From assembly GCA_040506705.1 (NCBI GenBank), contig JBEVWG010000071.1, positions 11,215 through 75,214 on the forward strand: a stretch of DNA of 64,000 nucleotides. The letters are read 5' to 3'. The first letter of the stretch is position 1. Each line of letters opens with the position of its first letter. The notes below the pieces were generated by a model. That model searched no databases and was not told where the DNA came from. It was given only the letters and a program-made list of their open reading frames with translations. Below, in pieces: positions 1-10,170 of this stretch. Position numbers and translations under genes: made by a program. The stretch is from Thiodiazotropha sp040506705 (GTDB taxonomy: Bacteria > Pseudomonadota > Gammaproteobacteria > Chromatiales > Chromatiaceae).

Positions 1-178
1 TTTTTGAGAGTATAGTAATACCCCGCTCCCGCTCCTGATCATTGGAGTCCATCACTCGCTCAACCTTGCCAAAACGATCACCCAGCGTACCCGACTGTTT
101 CAGCAGTTCATCTACAAGGGTGGTCTTGCCATGGTCGACGTGCGCGATAATGGCGATATTTCTAAGATTCTCAATCAT
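1..178 (-). CDS. typA: GTPase BipA/TypA, N-terminal part (runs off the window)
   Basis: The first 59 codons of a translational GTPase read leftwards from an ATG at 178. The G1/P-loop is HVDHGKTTL and the end of the visible part is the switch-I region typical of ribosome-binding GTPases (DSNDQERERGITIL). The N-terminus MIENLRNIAIIAHVDHGKT is characteristic of BipA/TypA rather than EF-G or LepA. BipA is a cytoplasmic ribosome-associated GTPase needed for 50S assembly at low temperature and under stress. The rest of the gene lies outside the window. It is divergent from the moxR operon and separated from it by about 700 bases. Confidence 0.93.
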   Translation of the reverse strand, partial: MIENLRNIAIIAHVDHGKTTLVDELLKQSGTLGDRFGKVERVMDSNDQERERGITILSK

Positions 179-884
179 CAGGGTGGTCCACATACAAAAT
201 GAGGGCGGATTATACCCATGAATGAGGAAATGATTTTGAATATTTATATATTCCTTTTATTACAGTGAGTTACAGAGCTTATTGAAAACAATAGACAGAA
301 ACTATCGTCAACCCCCTTTGAATACGAAACTTTCAGTTTTACCCACAGCTCCTGTGGATAACATTGTTGATAACCGCTGGAAATTGCCTCTGATGCCAGC
401 AAATTCGGGATCAGACATTAGATCGTAAAAAAAATGAACAGTTTATAATATTTCTTTTAATTCAAGGGATTAAGTAAGGCTCAAAGCCTCTACACGGAGA
501 GATGCATGGCTAAAAATAGACTTGACGCAATGGATACAACCTGCTGTGAACAGATTATATAAGGTAGCTCGAGAGCAATCTCTGAACACAAAAGATCTGA
601 ATAGTCCCAGTGAAGTTGTTTTTTTGCGGTCATGAAACCAAATTAGAAAATAATGCTCTAAGCTATGATAACTATCGAACAATCTTAGTAAATCAGAATT
701 GTGAATTAAGAGTTGCTAATAATCGAATAATTAGGAGTGCTTCTAGAGCTTGCACTCTGTTGAAATAATAGCCAGGATAGTCTGATACACAGCACAGGCA
801 AAAATAAAGCCGGGATAGATGGCAACGCCGTCTGATACCTAAGTGCTTAACAATAATCAACGCAGCCTAAAGTAGTAGAAGTTA
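179..884. other. Long intergenic region between typA and moxR
   Basis: No convincing gene is seen here. The region holds a group of DnaA-box-like 9-mers at 339-373 (separate entry), two GATC sites shortly after it (about 410 and 421), and an A/T-rich stretch at about 425-470. Promoters of the divergent typA and moxR genes should also be here, but I could not pick a clear -35/-10 pair for either. A 70-codon reading frame on the minus strand at 470-682 has no ribosome binding site or recognisable protein character. Confidence 0.5.
339..373. promoter_or_regulatory. Cluster of three DnaA-box-like sites
   Basis: Three 9-mers related to the DnaA box TTATCCACA lie within 35 bases: TTACCCACA at 339-347 on the plus strand (one mismatch), an exact box at 353-361 on the minus strand (read as TGTGGATAA), and TTATCAACA at 365-373 on the minus strand (one mismatch). 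The first two form the palindrome CCACAG-CTC-CTGTGG. This could be a DnaA-titrating or DnaA-regulated site. An origin is possible but unproven, since dnaA, dnaN, gyrB, rpmH and gidA are not seen nearby. Confidence 0.45.
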
Positions 885-1841
885 ATGAACTCATCCGTCC
901 TTGCCCCGTTACGCGAGCACTTGGCTTCGCGAGTAATCGGACAAACCAGCTTTATCGACAGTATGCTGATTTGTCTTATAAGTGATGGTCATCTCCTTAT
1001 CGAAGGTCTTCCAGGGCTTGCCAAGACCACAGCAGTGAAAGCACTGGCTGAAGGTATAGAGGGAGATTTTCACCGCATACAATTTACCCCTGATCTACTT
1101 CCGTCAGACCTTATCGGCACTGACATTTACCGACATGAGAAAGGGGAGTTTGAGTTTCGACAGGGCCCCCTGTTCCACAATATCCTGTTGGCGGATGAGG
1201 TGAATAGAGCCCCTGCAAAGGTACAGTCCGCACTTCTGGAGGCAATGGGCGAACATCAGATAACGGTTGGCCAAACGACTTATCAACTTCCCAGTCTGTT
1301 CATGGTGCTGGCAACACAAAATCCTGTTGAACAGGAGGGCACCTACCATCTGCCAGAAGCACAACTTGACCGTTTTCTGATGCAGGCCAATGTAGAGTAC
1401 CCAAATCGAAATGAAGAGTTGCAGATCCTCGAACTCGATAATGCTCAGCAACAACACAAGCCTGAGCCGCCCAGTAATCCTCTCAGTCAAGAAGAGCTTT
1501 TTGCAATCCGGCAGGAGGTAAACAAACTCTATCTGGATCCAAAACTCAACAGCTACATCGTTGATCTGGTGCAAGCCAGCCGTAACCCCAAGGCCTATGA
1601 CAATGATCTGACACGCTGGTGCCGATTCGGTGCTTCACCCCGAGCCAGTATCGCTTTGGCCCGCTGTGCACGAGCCCGAGCCTGGCTGGATGACGAAGAA
1701 TTTGTAGCACCACACCATATTCAGGCAGTCGCTCCAGCGATCCTGCGCCATCGCATACTGCTGACCTTTGAAGCAGAGGCGGAAGGTATTACCACAGACG
1801 ATTTTCTCTCCCGTCTGTTGGATATGGTCGCAATCCCTTAG
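885..1841 (+). CDS. MoxR-family AAA+ ATPase
   Basis: A cytoplasmic AAA+ ATPase of 318 residues, the usual MoxR length. Walker A is GLPGLAKTT (about residues 41-49), Walker B is ILLADEVNRAP, and the sensor region ATQNPVEQEGTYHLPEAQLDRF is the MoxR hallmark (quoted region about residues 147-168). MoxR ATPases act as chaperones that load metals or mature protein complexes, usually together with VWA-domain partners. This gene opens a tight operon with a DUF58 protein, two VWA proteins, a TPR protein and a BatD homologue, so those are its likely partners. The ribosome binding site upstream of the ATG is weak. It is not the RuBisCO activase CbbQ, which is a separate related gene at 51049. Confidence 0.93.
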   Translation: MNSSVLAPLREHLASRVIGQTSFIDSMLICLISDGHLLIEGLPGLAKTTAVKALAEGIEGDFHRIQFTPDLLPSDLIGTDIYRHEKGEFEFRQGPLFHNILLADEVNRAPAKVQSALLEAMGEHQITVGQTTYQLPSLFMVLATQNPVEQEGTYHLPEAQLDRFLMQANVEYPNRNEELQILELDNAQQQHKPEPPSNPLSQEELFAIRQEVNKLYLDPKLNSYIVDLVQASRNPKAYDNDLTRWCRFGASPRASIALARCARARAWLDDEEFVAPHHIQAVAPAILRHRILLTFEAEAEGITTDDFLSRLLDMVAIP

Positions 1842-1861
1842 CGTAAACACTCGCTGTAACT

Positions 1862-2773
1862 ATGAGTCTCCATCCACACATTGACGACTTACTCGAGCTG
1901 CGCCATCAGGCGCATACCCTCGGACTTGCATCGCACCATTTGGTCGGCACCAGCTTTAGCGGACTCTATGCTTCGGTATTTCGCGGTACTGGACTCGATT
2001 TCGAGGAGGTACGTGAGTATCGCGAGGGTGACGATATTCGCAACATGGAGTGGAATGTCACAGCCCGCACCAACGTACCCCACATGAAGATCTTCCGAGA
2101 GGAGCGGGAGCGTAGTGTCGTGCTGTGCGTCGACTGCGGACCTCACATGAGTTTTGGTACACGCGGTACCTTTAAATCGATCCAGGGCGCCAAAGCTGCG
2201 GCATTGTTGGGATGGGCCGCCTCACGTCTTCATGACCGTGTTGGGGGGATGTTGTTCGGTGATTCCAAACAAGGCATGCAATACTTTCCACCGACCAAAG
2301 ACCGTCGCGCCTTATGGCGTCTGTTACATGCCCTGACCCATGAAGGGCTTCCCAACCAGCCCAATCAGGACTGTCTATCTGAAGCGTTACAGAGAGTTGA
2401 TAGAGGATCAACCATAGGCTCTCTTATCTTTGTCATTGCCGATCTGAACCGTGAAATATCGGGTCTGCGCCAAACCCTGGGTAGACTCTGTCAACGCCAC
2501 ACAGTGGTACTCCTACCGGTAGACGACCCCGCTGACCATGATCTTCCGCAAATGGGTAAGGTCACCTTTGTTGGACCTGATGGCAATGCTATTGAGATAG
2601 ACACCAATGACCGTGAAGCCAGAGCACGCTATTCTGAAACCTGGAACAAGCATCGCGAAGAGCTAACAACACTATCCAACAGCCTGGGTATTACCCTGCT
2701 ACCCATCGCCACCAATGAAGAGATTCATCTGACACTAACTCGTGGCCTGGCAAAGCATTTCGGCCGACATTAA
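1862..2773 (+). CDS. DUF58 domain protein
   Basis: A 303-residue DUF58 family protein, 20 bases downstream of moxR. The family signature is visible: FSGLYASVFRGTGLDFEEVR followed by YREGDDIRNMEWNVTART (about residues 33-70). DUF58 proteins have a VWA-like fold and nearly always sit next to a MoxR ATPase. The MIDAS-like position reads VDCGPHM, so the usual DxSxS metal site is not intact, which is normal for DUF58. The stop codon overlaps the next start (TAATG). The molecular role is not established; it is inferred to be a substrate or partner of the MoxR ATPase. Confidence 0.9.
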   Translation: MSLHPHIDDLLELRHQAHTLGLASHHLVGTSFSGLYASVFRGTGLDFEEVREYREGDDIRNMEWNVTARTNVPHMKIFREERERSVVLCVDCGPHMSFGTRGTFKSIQGAKAAALLGWAASRLHDRVGGMLFGDSKQGMQYFPPTKDRRALWRLLHALTHEGLPNQPNQDCLSEALQRVDRGSTIGSLIFVIADLNREISGLRQTLGRLCQRHTVVLLPVDDPADHDLPQMGKVTFVGPDGNAIEIDTNDREARARYSETWNKHREELTTLSNSLGITLLPIATNEEIHLTLTRGLAKHFGRH

Positions 2774-3252
2774 TGGATCCACTACGCGACATTCGAGGCA
2801 TAGACTCAGTCTCCTGGTGGCCACTCGCCCCTGGATGGTGGTTGGTGCTAGCTGTTGTATTGCTGTTGCTTCTCGTTATTGGATGGCTGATAAATAGGCG
2901 TCGTCTCTATCCCCTGGGACGGTGGCAACAGGATGCACGACGTCGCCTGATCTCACTCAAAAAACGCATCAAGCGGGAACCGGTCAAACCGATTGCGAGT
3001 GATCTTTCTGAATTATTAAGACGCATAGCCATTGCACGCTGCGGGCGGGAAATGACCGCATCTTTGACTGACGAAGCATGGCTCGACTGGCTACAGAGTA
3101 ACGACTCCACAGGCTTTCCCTGGCGGGAAAAGGGTCGTCTGCTGCTGGAAATTCCCTATGCACCACCGGATTACAGTACAGATAAAGCTGCCCTGGGGCA
3201 GTTGATCGATGCAGCTATCCATTGGGTCAGTGAGGAAGCATGCCATGTTTGA
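2773..3252 (+). CDS. DUF4381 family membrane protein
   Basis: A 159-residue protein with one transmembrane helix near the N-terminus (about residues 21-41, rich in Leu and Val) followed by a basic cytoplasmic part (RRRLYPLGRWQQDARRRL). Size, membrane topology and the position between DUF58 and VWA genes match DUF4381, a family found in MoxR/Bat operons. The start overlaps the stop of the DUF58 gene by one base, and its end overlaps the next gene by eight bases, which points to translational coupling. No catalytic motif is seen. Confidence 0.8.
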   Translation: MDPLRDIRGIDSVSWWPLAPGWWLVLAVVLLLLLVIGWLINRRRLYPLGRWQQDARRRLISLKKRIKREPVKPIASDLSELLRRIAIARCGREMTASLTDEAWLDWLQSNDSTGFPWREKGRLLLEIPYAPPDYSTDKAALGQLIDAAIHWVSEEACHV

Positions 3253-4285
3253 ATTTCACTGGCCCTGGATGGCTCTGTTACTGGCTTTGCCTTTTCTCGT
3301 CAGATATTTGTGGCTTCGCCCTGCCACTGACAAGAAGGAATCTGTAGAAGGCCTTCAAGCCACCCTGCTACATCCCAGTCTGTCTCATTTGGAAGCTGCC
3401 TTTAAAACCAAGCGTCCAAAAGTTCCTTTAAGTAAGCGCCTCTATGTCGGTCTGCTCTCTCTGATCTGGTTATTTCTGGTATTAGCCCTGATGCGCCCTC
3501 AGTGGCTGGAACCTTACACAGAGAACCGCACAGAAGGCTATGACCTGATGCTGCTGGTTGACGCCTCTCATTCGATGAACGCCCTGGACTTCACCCTGGA
3601 TGGTAAGCAAGTAAGTCGGATGCAGGTAATCAAAGGTGTGGTCTCCAAGTTTATTGATGGCCGACAGGGCGACCGTATCGGTCTGGTTATCTTTGGTAGC
3701 CGCGCTTATGTCCTCTCCCCACTAACCTATGATCGCAAAGCGGTAAATAGTCTGCTAAAGGATGTCATACCACGTATTGCCGGTGATGGTACTGCCATAG
3801 GCGATGCCTTGGGCTTAGGTGTAAAGAAACTAAGAGAACGTCCCGAGGGCTCCAGGGTGCTTCTATTGATCGCCGATGGAGAAAACACAGCCGGTACAAT
3901 CCCACCCTTGAAAGCAGCAGAGCTGGCTGGAGAGGAGAATATCCGTATCTACAGCATCGGTGTTGGCAGTGATAAGAAGAGTGTTCCGATTCTGGAAAAC
4001 GGTCGTGTCGTGACTCGCAGCGATCTCAATTTCAACGAGCAAGCGATGCAGGAGATTGCGGAAGCTGGCGGTGGCGCCTACTTCAGAGCGACAGATACTG
4101 CAGCATTGGAAAAGATCTACCAAAAAATCGACGAACTGGAAAAGACTGAGGCAGAATCACGCACTGTCTATGTTCCACAACCTCTCTACTATTGGCCCCT
4201 TACTGCGGCGCTAGTACTGATGTTGATCCTTGGTGTCTATCCCGAAGGGAGACAGCGCCAGTTGAAAGGTGGTGGCTATGCCTGA
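3245..4285 (+). CDS. batA: VWA-domain membrane protein, BatA type
   Basis: A 346-residue protein with an N-terminal transmembrane pair (about residues 6-20 and 65-85), a von Willebrand factor A domain and a C-terminal transmembrane helix (about 315-335). The MIDAS motif DxSxS is present as VDASHSMNALD, with the later TYDRKAV and ADGENT elements, so metal-dependent ligand binding is likely intact. I chose the ATG at 3245 because it has GAGG upstream and starts directly with the membrane-associated part; an upstream in-frame ATG at 3209 lies inside the previous gene. BatA/BatB proteins are membrane partners of MoxR ATPases. The 3' end overlaps the next gene. Confidence 0.88.
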   Translation: MFEFHWPWMALLLALPFLVRYLWLRPATDKKESVEGLQATLLHPSLSHLEAAFKTKRPKVPLSKRLYVGLLSLIWLFLVLALMRPQWLEPYTENRTEGYDLMLLVDASHSMNALDFTLDGKQVSRMQVIKGVVSKFIDGRQGDRIGLVIFGSRAYVLSPLTYDRKAVNSLLKDVIPRIAGDGTAIGDALGLGVKKLRERPEGSRVLLLIADGENTAGTIPPLKAAELAGEENIRIYSIGVGSDKKSVPILENGRVVTRSDLNFNEQAMQEIAEAGGGAYFRATDTAALEKIYQKIDELEKTEAESRTVYVPQPLYYWPLTAALVLMLILGVYPEGRQRQLKGGGYA

Positions 4286-5302
4286 AACCGGCTTCCACTT
4301 TGCCAGAGCGGAATGGTTGTTTGCCCTGCTTGGCTTGATACCGGTGTTCGCCTGGTTGATCCTTAGCGTGGTACGTCCTCGTCAGGGACTCTTCCATCGC
4401 TACGCCGACGAGCATCTTCTGCCTCACCTGGCGGGCATAAGAGAGCTGAGTGTCAATGAACGCTGGAGCCGTTTTACCCGCTGGGCGTTGCTTTGGATTC
4501 TGCTGGTTATCGCTCTGGCTGGACCACGTTGGGATTTCACAGATATAGAGGCATTTTCACCCACCAGTGATCTGGTTGTGTTGATGGATATCTCACGCTC
4601 CATGAATGTGGCTGATACCCCGCCATCCCGTCTGTCACGAGCACGGCAGGAAGTTCAGGATCTGGTGATGTTGAATGATGAGATACGTATCGGCATGATC
4701 GCCTTTGCAACAGTCCCTCATGTGGTGTCACCGATTACCGAAGACAGCCAAAGTATACTCGCTGCACTGCCAGCGGTGACATCAGAACTGGCTAACCTCC
4801 AGGGCAGCAGACTGGTCGCCGCGTTAGAGCGTGCCGAGCAACTGTTTGGCAGTGATACCTCACACAACAGCCGCACTATACTTTTAATCAGTGATGGAGA
4901 TTTCGATGAACCTGGATTCATCGAAAAAGTAGAGAAGCTCAATAATCAGGGCATAGCACTACACACGCTTGGCGTTGGCACGCCCGGGGGCGGCCCTATA
5001 CCTGCACGGGTCGGTCAAAGCGATTTACTGAGAGACCAAAAAGGGAGTGTCATCGAATCCAAGCTTAACCAATCACTCTTGCAACACATTGCACAAGCTG
5101 GCGGTGGTCAATACATAGAGGCCGATTTTCGCGACCTGGATAGTCGACGCATCCTTGACCTGGCCAGTGAAGAGTTAGGAACCCCCACCCGCAGTCAGGA
5201 AAAGACACGTGTCTGGAACGAACAGTTCTACTGGTTGCTGATTCCTCTGTTGTTATTTTTACTGCCCTACTTTCGAGTAGTTGCTCCAGGGAGGTCTCCG
5301 TC

Positions 5303-5306
<4 letters not shown>
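4278..5306 (+). CDS. batB: VWA-domain membrane protein, BatB type
   Basis: A 342-residue paralogue of the preceding protein: two N-terminal transmembrane helices, a VWA domain and a C-terminal transmembrane helix. The MIDAS is MDISRSMNVAD, so the DxSxS site is intact. The ATG at 4278 follows GAAAGGTGG and overlaps the stop of batA; an in-frame GTG at 4269 is possible but too close to the same ribosome binding site. Paired VWA proteins are usual in Bat operons. They probably form the membrane-anchored assembly that the MoxR ATPase acts on. Confidence 0.88.
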
Positions 5307-6610
<1,304 letters not shown>

Positions 6611-6660
6611 GACTATCGGGAGGCATTATTGATATCAAATTCAACTGGCAATTCAATAAC

Positions 6661-8484
6661 ATGAGTGCTGCCAAGAAAAATTCAACTGCTCGACATTATG
6701 GATCTTACCAAGTAAATCAGCCTTTGGCTGTGACCCTAACCTCGATCAAGCTCATTATTGGGCGCTTCAAATCGATCGACCTCGCTAACAGGTCACTAAA
6801 ATCCATCACCCTTGCCTCTCTTGCACTGATGACCCTGTCGAGTCACCTGCACGCCAATCAGTACCCAGGTCAACCCTATTGGCAGAGCCCGGCTCCCGGC
6901 CAGTGGAACTACCCACAGCCAGGCAAACAACAAGCAGGCGCGCCAAGCACAGGGCAGCGGCCAAATACCCCCTATGGCACAAACTGGCCTGCTCAGCGGA
7001 GACAAACCTACTCCCCCCCCGGTTACTACAATACCCAGCTAACAAAGCCCTTTATTGAGACCAAGATTTCCACAGACGCTCCCTATACTCAACAGAGTGT
7101 GATGTTCAAGCTGAGCGTCATCAGCCAAAACAATTTGCGCACAACCACGCCACATATTCCTCAAATCAGCAATTTCGTTCTCAACCTGAAAGAGGGACCT
7201 GTAACCTACTCACGCACAATCAAAGGGAAGCGGCAGATAGTCAACGACTTCTACTATGAAATCACTCCGCTCAAACCTGGAAAATTTCTAATCCCCGCAA
7301 TCCGAGTCACAGGTGAGGAGCAGATTGTCGGCTACCAACGCAGTAACAGAGCGTTTGAAGCTAAAATGGCTGACCCAATTGATTTCACTGTGCGCGAAGC
7401 TGACCCGACAAGTACTCCCTGGCTGCCACTGGAACAACTGACACTGAAGGTCAAGTTTCCTGAGAATATTAAAGCTGCTGCAGGCAAACCCCTACCGATC
7501 ACAACTGAGTTAACTGCCATTGGGCTGTCCGGAAACAAACTCCCTAGCCTTGAACAACAGCTGAATAGTGATGCATTTCGTGTCTATCGGGACAGCAACC
7601 AAACAGACACCTATCTGGAAAAAAAATCCAATAGGATCATTGGTCGTCGAATTGAAAGCTTCACTTTGGTGCCTCAATTTGGTGGAGATCTGAAATTACC
7701 TCAAATGAGTATCAACTGGTGGAATACCAGAACAGAGATGCCACAACGTGCCTCGGTGCCACTGCATCCGATTGCTGTCAGCGGTACGCGGAAGGATAAC
7801 GGCCTGTTTTCATCTGAAGCTTCATTGTTTCCCTCTGGAACCTCAGCGGCTTTCTGGATTCCTCTGGCCGTGGTGTTCGGAATTATTTTTGGATATTGGA
7901 TGGCGCTATGGTTCACCCATCGTAATAAGAGTGATGACCAATCTTCTCCATTGGAACCTCTGGTAGTTTTTCTAAAAGATCCAATGCGCCGTATGGCACC
8001 GGCATTTTCACCACTAAAGGATAAACTACGGGCAACCACTGCTGTTCTTAACCCTGTAGCAAGGTGGCATCGCTGGCGTCGTAAACTTGTAGGAGCACTC
8101 CCCCTGTCCGTTCGATTCTTTTTCTGTGTTAGATTTGTCGATGAAGAGAGCGACCCGGAGGTATGGGGCTATACCCTGCGTTTTCTGGCCAACAAACATC
8201 TTGGGTTACCGACTAATGCACCCTACAGTATCATTGCTGAACATATCCTCGACTTTCATCCAAAAGCAGATCCAGGCAAGATCAAGTATCTTATCCATGA
8301 ACTTGAACAGGCCATCTACGGACACAATGATCTGGACTTTAATCAATGGAAGGAGGCCTTCAAACATGAGATACGTCCAACTCTGATAGTGTGGAAACGA
8401 CAAAAATCGAGTGGTAGTGAAGAAGCCAGAAACAATCTGCCAAACCTTAATCCAGACCATTCAATCCAGCAATCACTAAGCTGA
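6661..8484 (+). CDS. batD: BatD-like protein (protein BatD, oxygen-tolerance family)
   Basis: A 607-residue protein with an N-terminal secretion signal (ITLASLALMTLSSHLHA, about residues 49-65), then a Pro/Gln-rich segment, periplasmic beta-rich domains with the BatD pattern, a transmembrane helix (about residues 398-420) and a cytoplasmic C-terminal domain. It ends the Bat operon in the usual position. The start is uncertain: the ATG at 6661 has no clear ribosome binding site and leaves an unusually long stretch of about 48 residues ahead of the signal sequence. BatD homologues were first described in Bacteroides for aerotolerance; the role in Gammaproteobacteria is not settled. Confidence 0.82.
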   Translation: MSAAKKNSTARHYGSYQVNQPLAVTLTSIKLIIGRFKSIDLANRSLKSITLASLALMTLSSHLHANQYPGQPYWQSPAPGQWNYPQPGKQQAGAPSTGQRPNTPYGTNWPAQRRQTYSPPGYYNTQLTKPFIETKISTDAPYTQQSVMFKLSVISQNNLRTTTPHIPQISNFVLNLKEGPVTYSRTIKGKRQIVNDFYYEITPLKPGKFLIPAIRVTGEEQIVGYQRSNRAFEAKMADPIDFTVREADPTSTPWLPLEQLTLKVKFPENIKAAAGKPLPITTELTAIGLSGNKLPSLEQQLNSDAFRVYRDSNQTDTYLEKKSNRIIGRRIESFTLVPQFGGDLKLPQMSINWWNTRTEMPQRASVPLHPIAVSGTRKDNGLFSSEASLFPSGTSAAFWIPLAVVFGIIFGYWMALWFTHRNKSDDQSSPLEPLVVFLKDPMRRMAPAFSPLKDKLRATTAVLNPVARWHRWRRKLVGALPLSVRFFFCVRFVDEESDPEVWGYTLRFLANKHLGLPTNAPYSIIAEHILDFHPKADPGKIKYLIHELEQAIYGHNDLDFNQWKEAFKHEIRPTLIVWKRQKSSGSEEARNNLPNLNPDHSIQQSLS

Positions 8485-8516
8485 AGAGTTTATGGCCAAT
8501 TATCTATGAATAACTT

Positions 8517-9020
8517 ATGAGCGATTTTGAACAACCTGATGCGGAAAAGAGTAGCAGTCAAGATAGTGGTTATAAGGCTCAATTCTCAAATGATGAGTGG
8601 AACTACATCCTATATTCACCAATCGTCGTCTTCGCCCTGGTTGCTGGTGCCGATGGAACGATAGATAGAAAAGAAGTTGTCAGTTTTCACAAGGAGTTGT
8701 TAAAGGGTATAGCCGGAGATAGTGCGATGATGCAACACGTGATGATTGAGGTTATCCCAAATATGGAGTCTCTGACGAAGGATGTACTGCATGGCGAAGT
8801 AGACCCTAAGTCTGTGATCGAGAAAATTGCAAAGGCTGTTGATTTAAAATTAAGTGATGATGAGGCTATGCAATTCAAATTATCTCTGTTGCAGTTCGGC
8901 AAAGCGGTTGCCGAGTCATCCGGTGGTTTCCTCGGTATCTTCGGAAATAAGATCAGTAAGGAAGAAAAGACTGCGCTTGCAGCACTCGCAGTGCTTTTAA
9001 AAGTGAACAAGCTGCATTAG
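8517..9020 (+). CDS. TerB-like protein
   Basis: A 167-residue, mainly helical soluble protein. The segment LVAGADGTIDRKEV (about residues 41-54) followed by a second acidic helix pair (KISKEEKTALAALAVL) resembles the TerB/tellurite-resistance fold, whose members bind metal through acidic residues. This is a resemblance rather than a firm assignment. It follows batD by 32 bases, so it may be the last gene of the Bat operon, and it converges on the formate dehydrogenase operon. Confidence 0.6.
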   Translation: MSDFEQPDAEKSSSQDSGYKAQFSNDEWNYILYSPIVVFALVAGADGTIDRKEVVSFHKELLKGIAGDSAMMQHVMIEVIPNMESLTKDVLHGEVDPKSVIEKIAKAVDLKLSDDEAMQFKLSLLQFGKAVAESSGGFLGIFGNKISKEEKTALAALAVLLKVNKLH

Positions 9021-9097
9021 TGATTTGGGAATCTGGCCTGATTATTTTTTCTGCTAAACACTGACTCATCGACCACATCTCTTTATGATGGGTGAGT

Positions 9098-9337
9098 TCA
9101 GGAATCTTCTGCAGCTACATTCTCATCTCTTATCATTGGCAAGGCTTCGCGTACTATAGGTTTCAATACTTCATCCCCTGAAGTATCGATATAGTCGAGC
9201 AAACCGGATCTCATTCGCGGTTCCCAGAATCGCAGCATGTGAACGGCCACATCTTTAGCGGCCTGTTCCGGATCAGGCATTGCTTCAAAAAAGTCACCAA
9301 TCTGGTTGGCCATTTTGATCAGGTTGTTTGCATTCAT
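9098..9337 (-). CDS. fdsD: NAD-dependent formate dehydrogenase, delta subunit
   Basis: A 79-residue protein matching the FdsD family: KMANQIGDFFEAMPDPEQA near the start and LRFWEPRMR (about residues 35-43). FdsD is the smallest subunit of the soluble FdsABGD formate dehydrogenase; it has no cofactor and is needed for assembly or stability. It is the last gene of the operon, and its ATG overlaps the fdhD stop (ATGA). Confidence 0.9.
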   Translation of the reverse strand: MNANNLIKMANQIGDFFEAMPDPEQAAKDVAVHMLRFWEPRMRSGLLDYIDTSGDEVLKPIVREALPMIRDENVAAEDS

Positions 9338-10170
9338 GCGATTTTCTCCATCAATGAATAACCCCGATCAGTAATACTATGAGGGTAATCAAGAGTGAGG
9401 TTTGAACCATGGGTATAGAGCACACAATCATCTCCACGCAGAAAACCAATCAGTGTCAGATTTAGAGACTCTGCCAAACGAACTGCTGCCGCAGTTGGGG
9501 CTGACACTGCGGCCAACAGGCTATAACCAAGTGCAGCTGTCTTTTGCACCATTTCGAAACTGGCGCGACTGGTCACCAACAAACCGCCATCCTTAACCTG
9601 CTGCTGACGCGCGAGACTACCCAGGGTTTTATCCAGGGCATTGTGGCGACCAACATCTTCCCTGACATGATTGATGGCGCCATCTGCGGAGATATGGCAA
9701 GCCGCATGAACTGCACCAGTTGCCTGCTGCAACCACTGCTCTGCCGGTAAGCGGGTTACAGCTTCAAGTAGTGCATTAAAGCTGAGTGAAGCACTGCTAT
9801 TGACTGCTGGCAGGTCACGCGTCACTTGAGAAAGACTCTCTGTACCACACAAGCCACACCCTGTGCGTCCCGTCAGAGTGCGTCGACGTTGCTTCAGTTT
9901 AAAGAATGCCTCAGCTGCAACTTCCAATCGCATCACTATGCCTTCACGGGTCTCCTCAACTTCGATGTCGTAGAGCTCTCCGGGACGATTCACAATACCC
10001 TCACTGAGACTGAACCCCAGTGCAAAATCCTCCAGATCAACAGGTGTTGCCAGCATCACGGCGTGTGAGATGCCGTTATACTCCAAGGCTACAGGTACCT
10101 CTTCGGCGATATTATCGGTAACCATTGGCCTACCCGGTCGCATTACTTTGAATTCGGACTGCTGCTTCAT
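9334..10170 (-). CDS. fdhD: Formate dehydrogenase accessory sulfurtransferase FdhD/FdsC
   Basis: A 278-residue FdhD-family protein (called FdsC in fds operons). The conserved redox pair is visible as GCGLCGTES (about residues 105-113), and the HVREDVGRHNALDKTLG motif (about residues 168-184) is diagnostic. FdhD binds the bis-MGD cofactor and transfers sulfur from IscS to it, which is required to activate formate dehydrogenase. It lies between fdsA and fdsD with four-base overlaps on both sides. Confidence 0.95.
   Translation of the reverse strand: MKQQSEFKVMRPGRPMVTDNIAEEVPVALEYNGISHAVMLATPVDLEDFALGFSLSEGIVNRPGELYDIEVEETREGIVMRLEVAAEAFFKLKQRRRTLTGRTGCGLCGTESLSQVTRDLPAVNSSASLSFNALLEAVTRLPAEQWLQQATGAVHAACHISADGAINHVREDVGRHNALDKTLGSLARQQQVKDGGLLVTSRASFEMVQKTAALGYSLLAAVSAPTAAAVRLAESLNLTLIGFLRGDDCVLYTHGSNLTLDYPHSITDRGYSLMEKIA

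Noticed and set aside
339..373. Calling this region oriC outright
   Set aside because: Only three boxes are seen and none of the usual origin neighbours is present, so I report it only as a DnaA-box cluster.
470..682. 70-codon frame in the typA-moxR gap
   Set aside because: No ribosome binding site, no recognisable domain, and the surrounding sequence looks non-coding.
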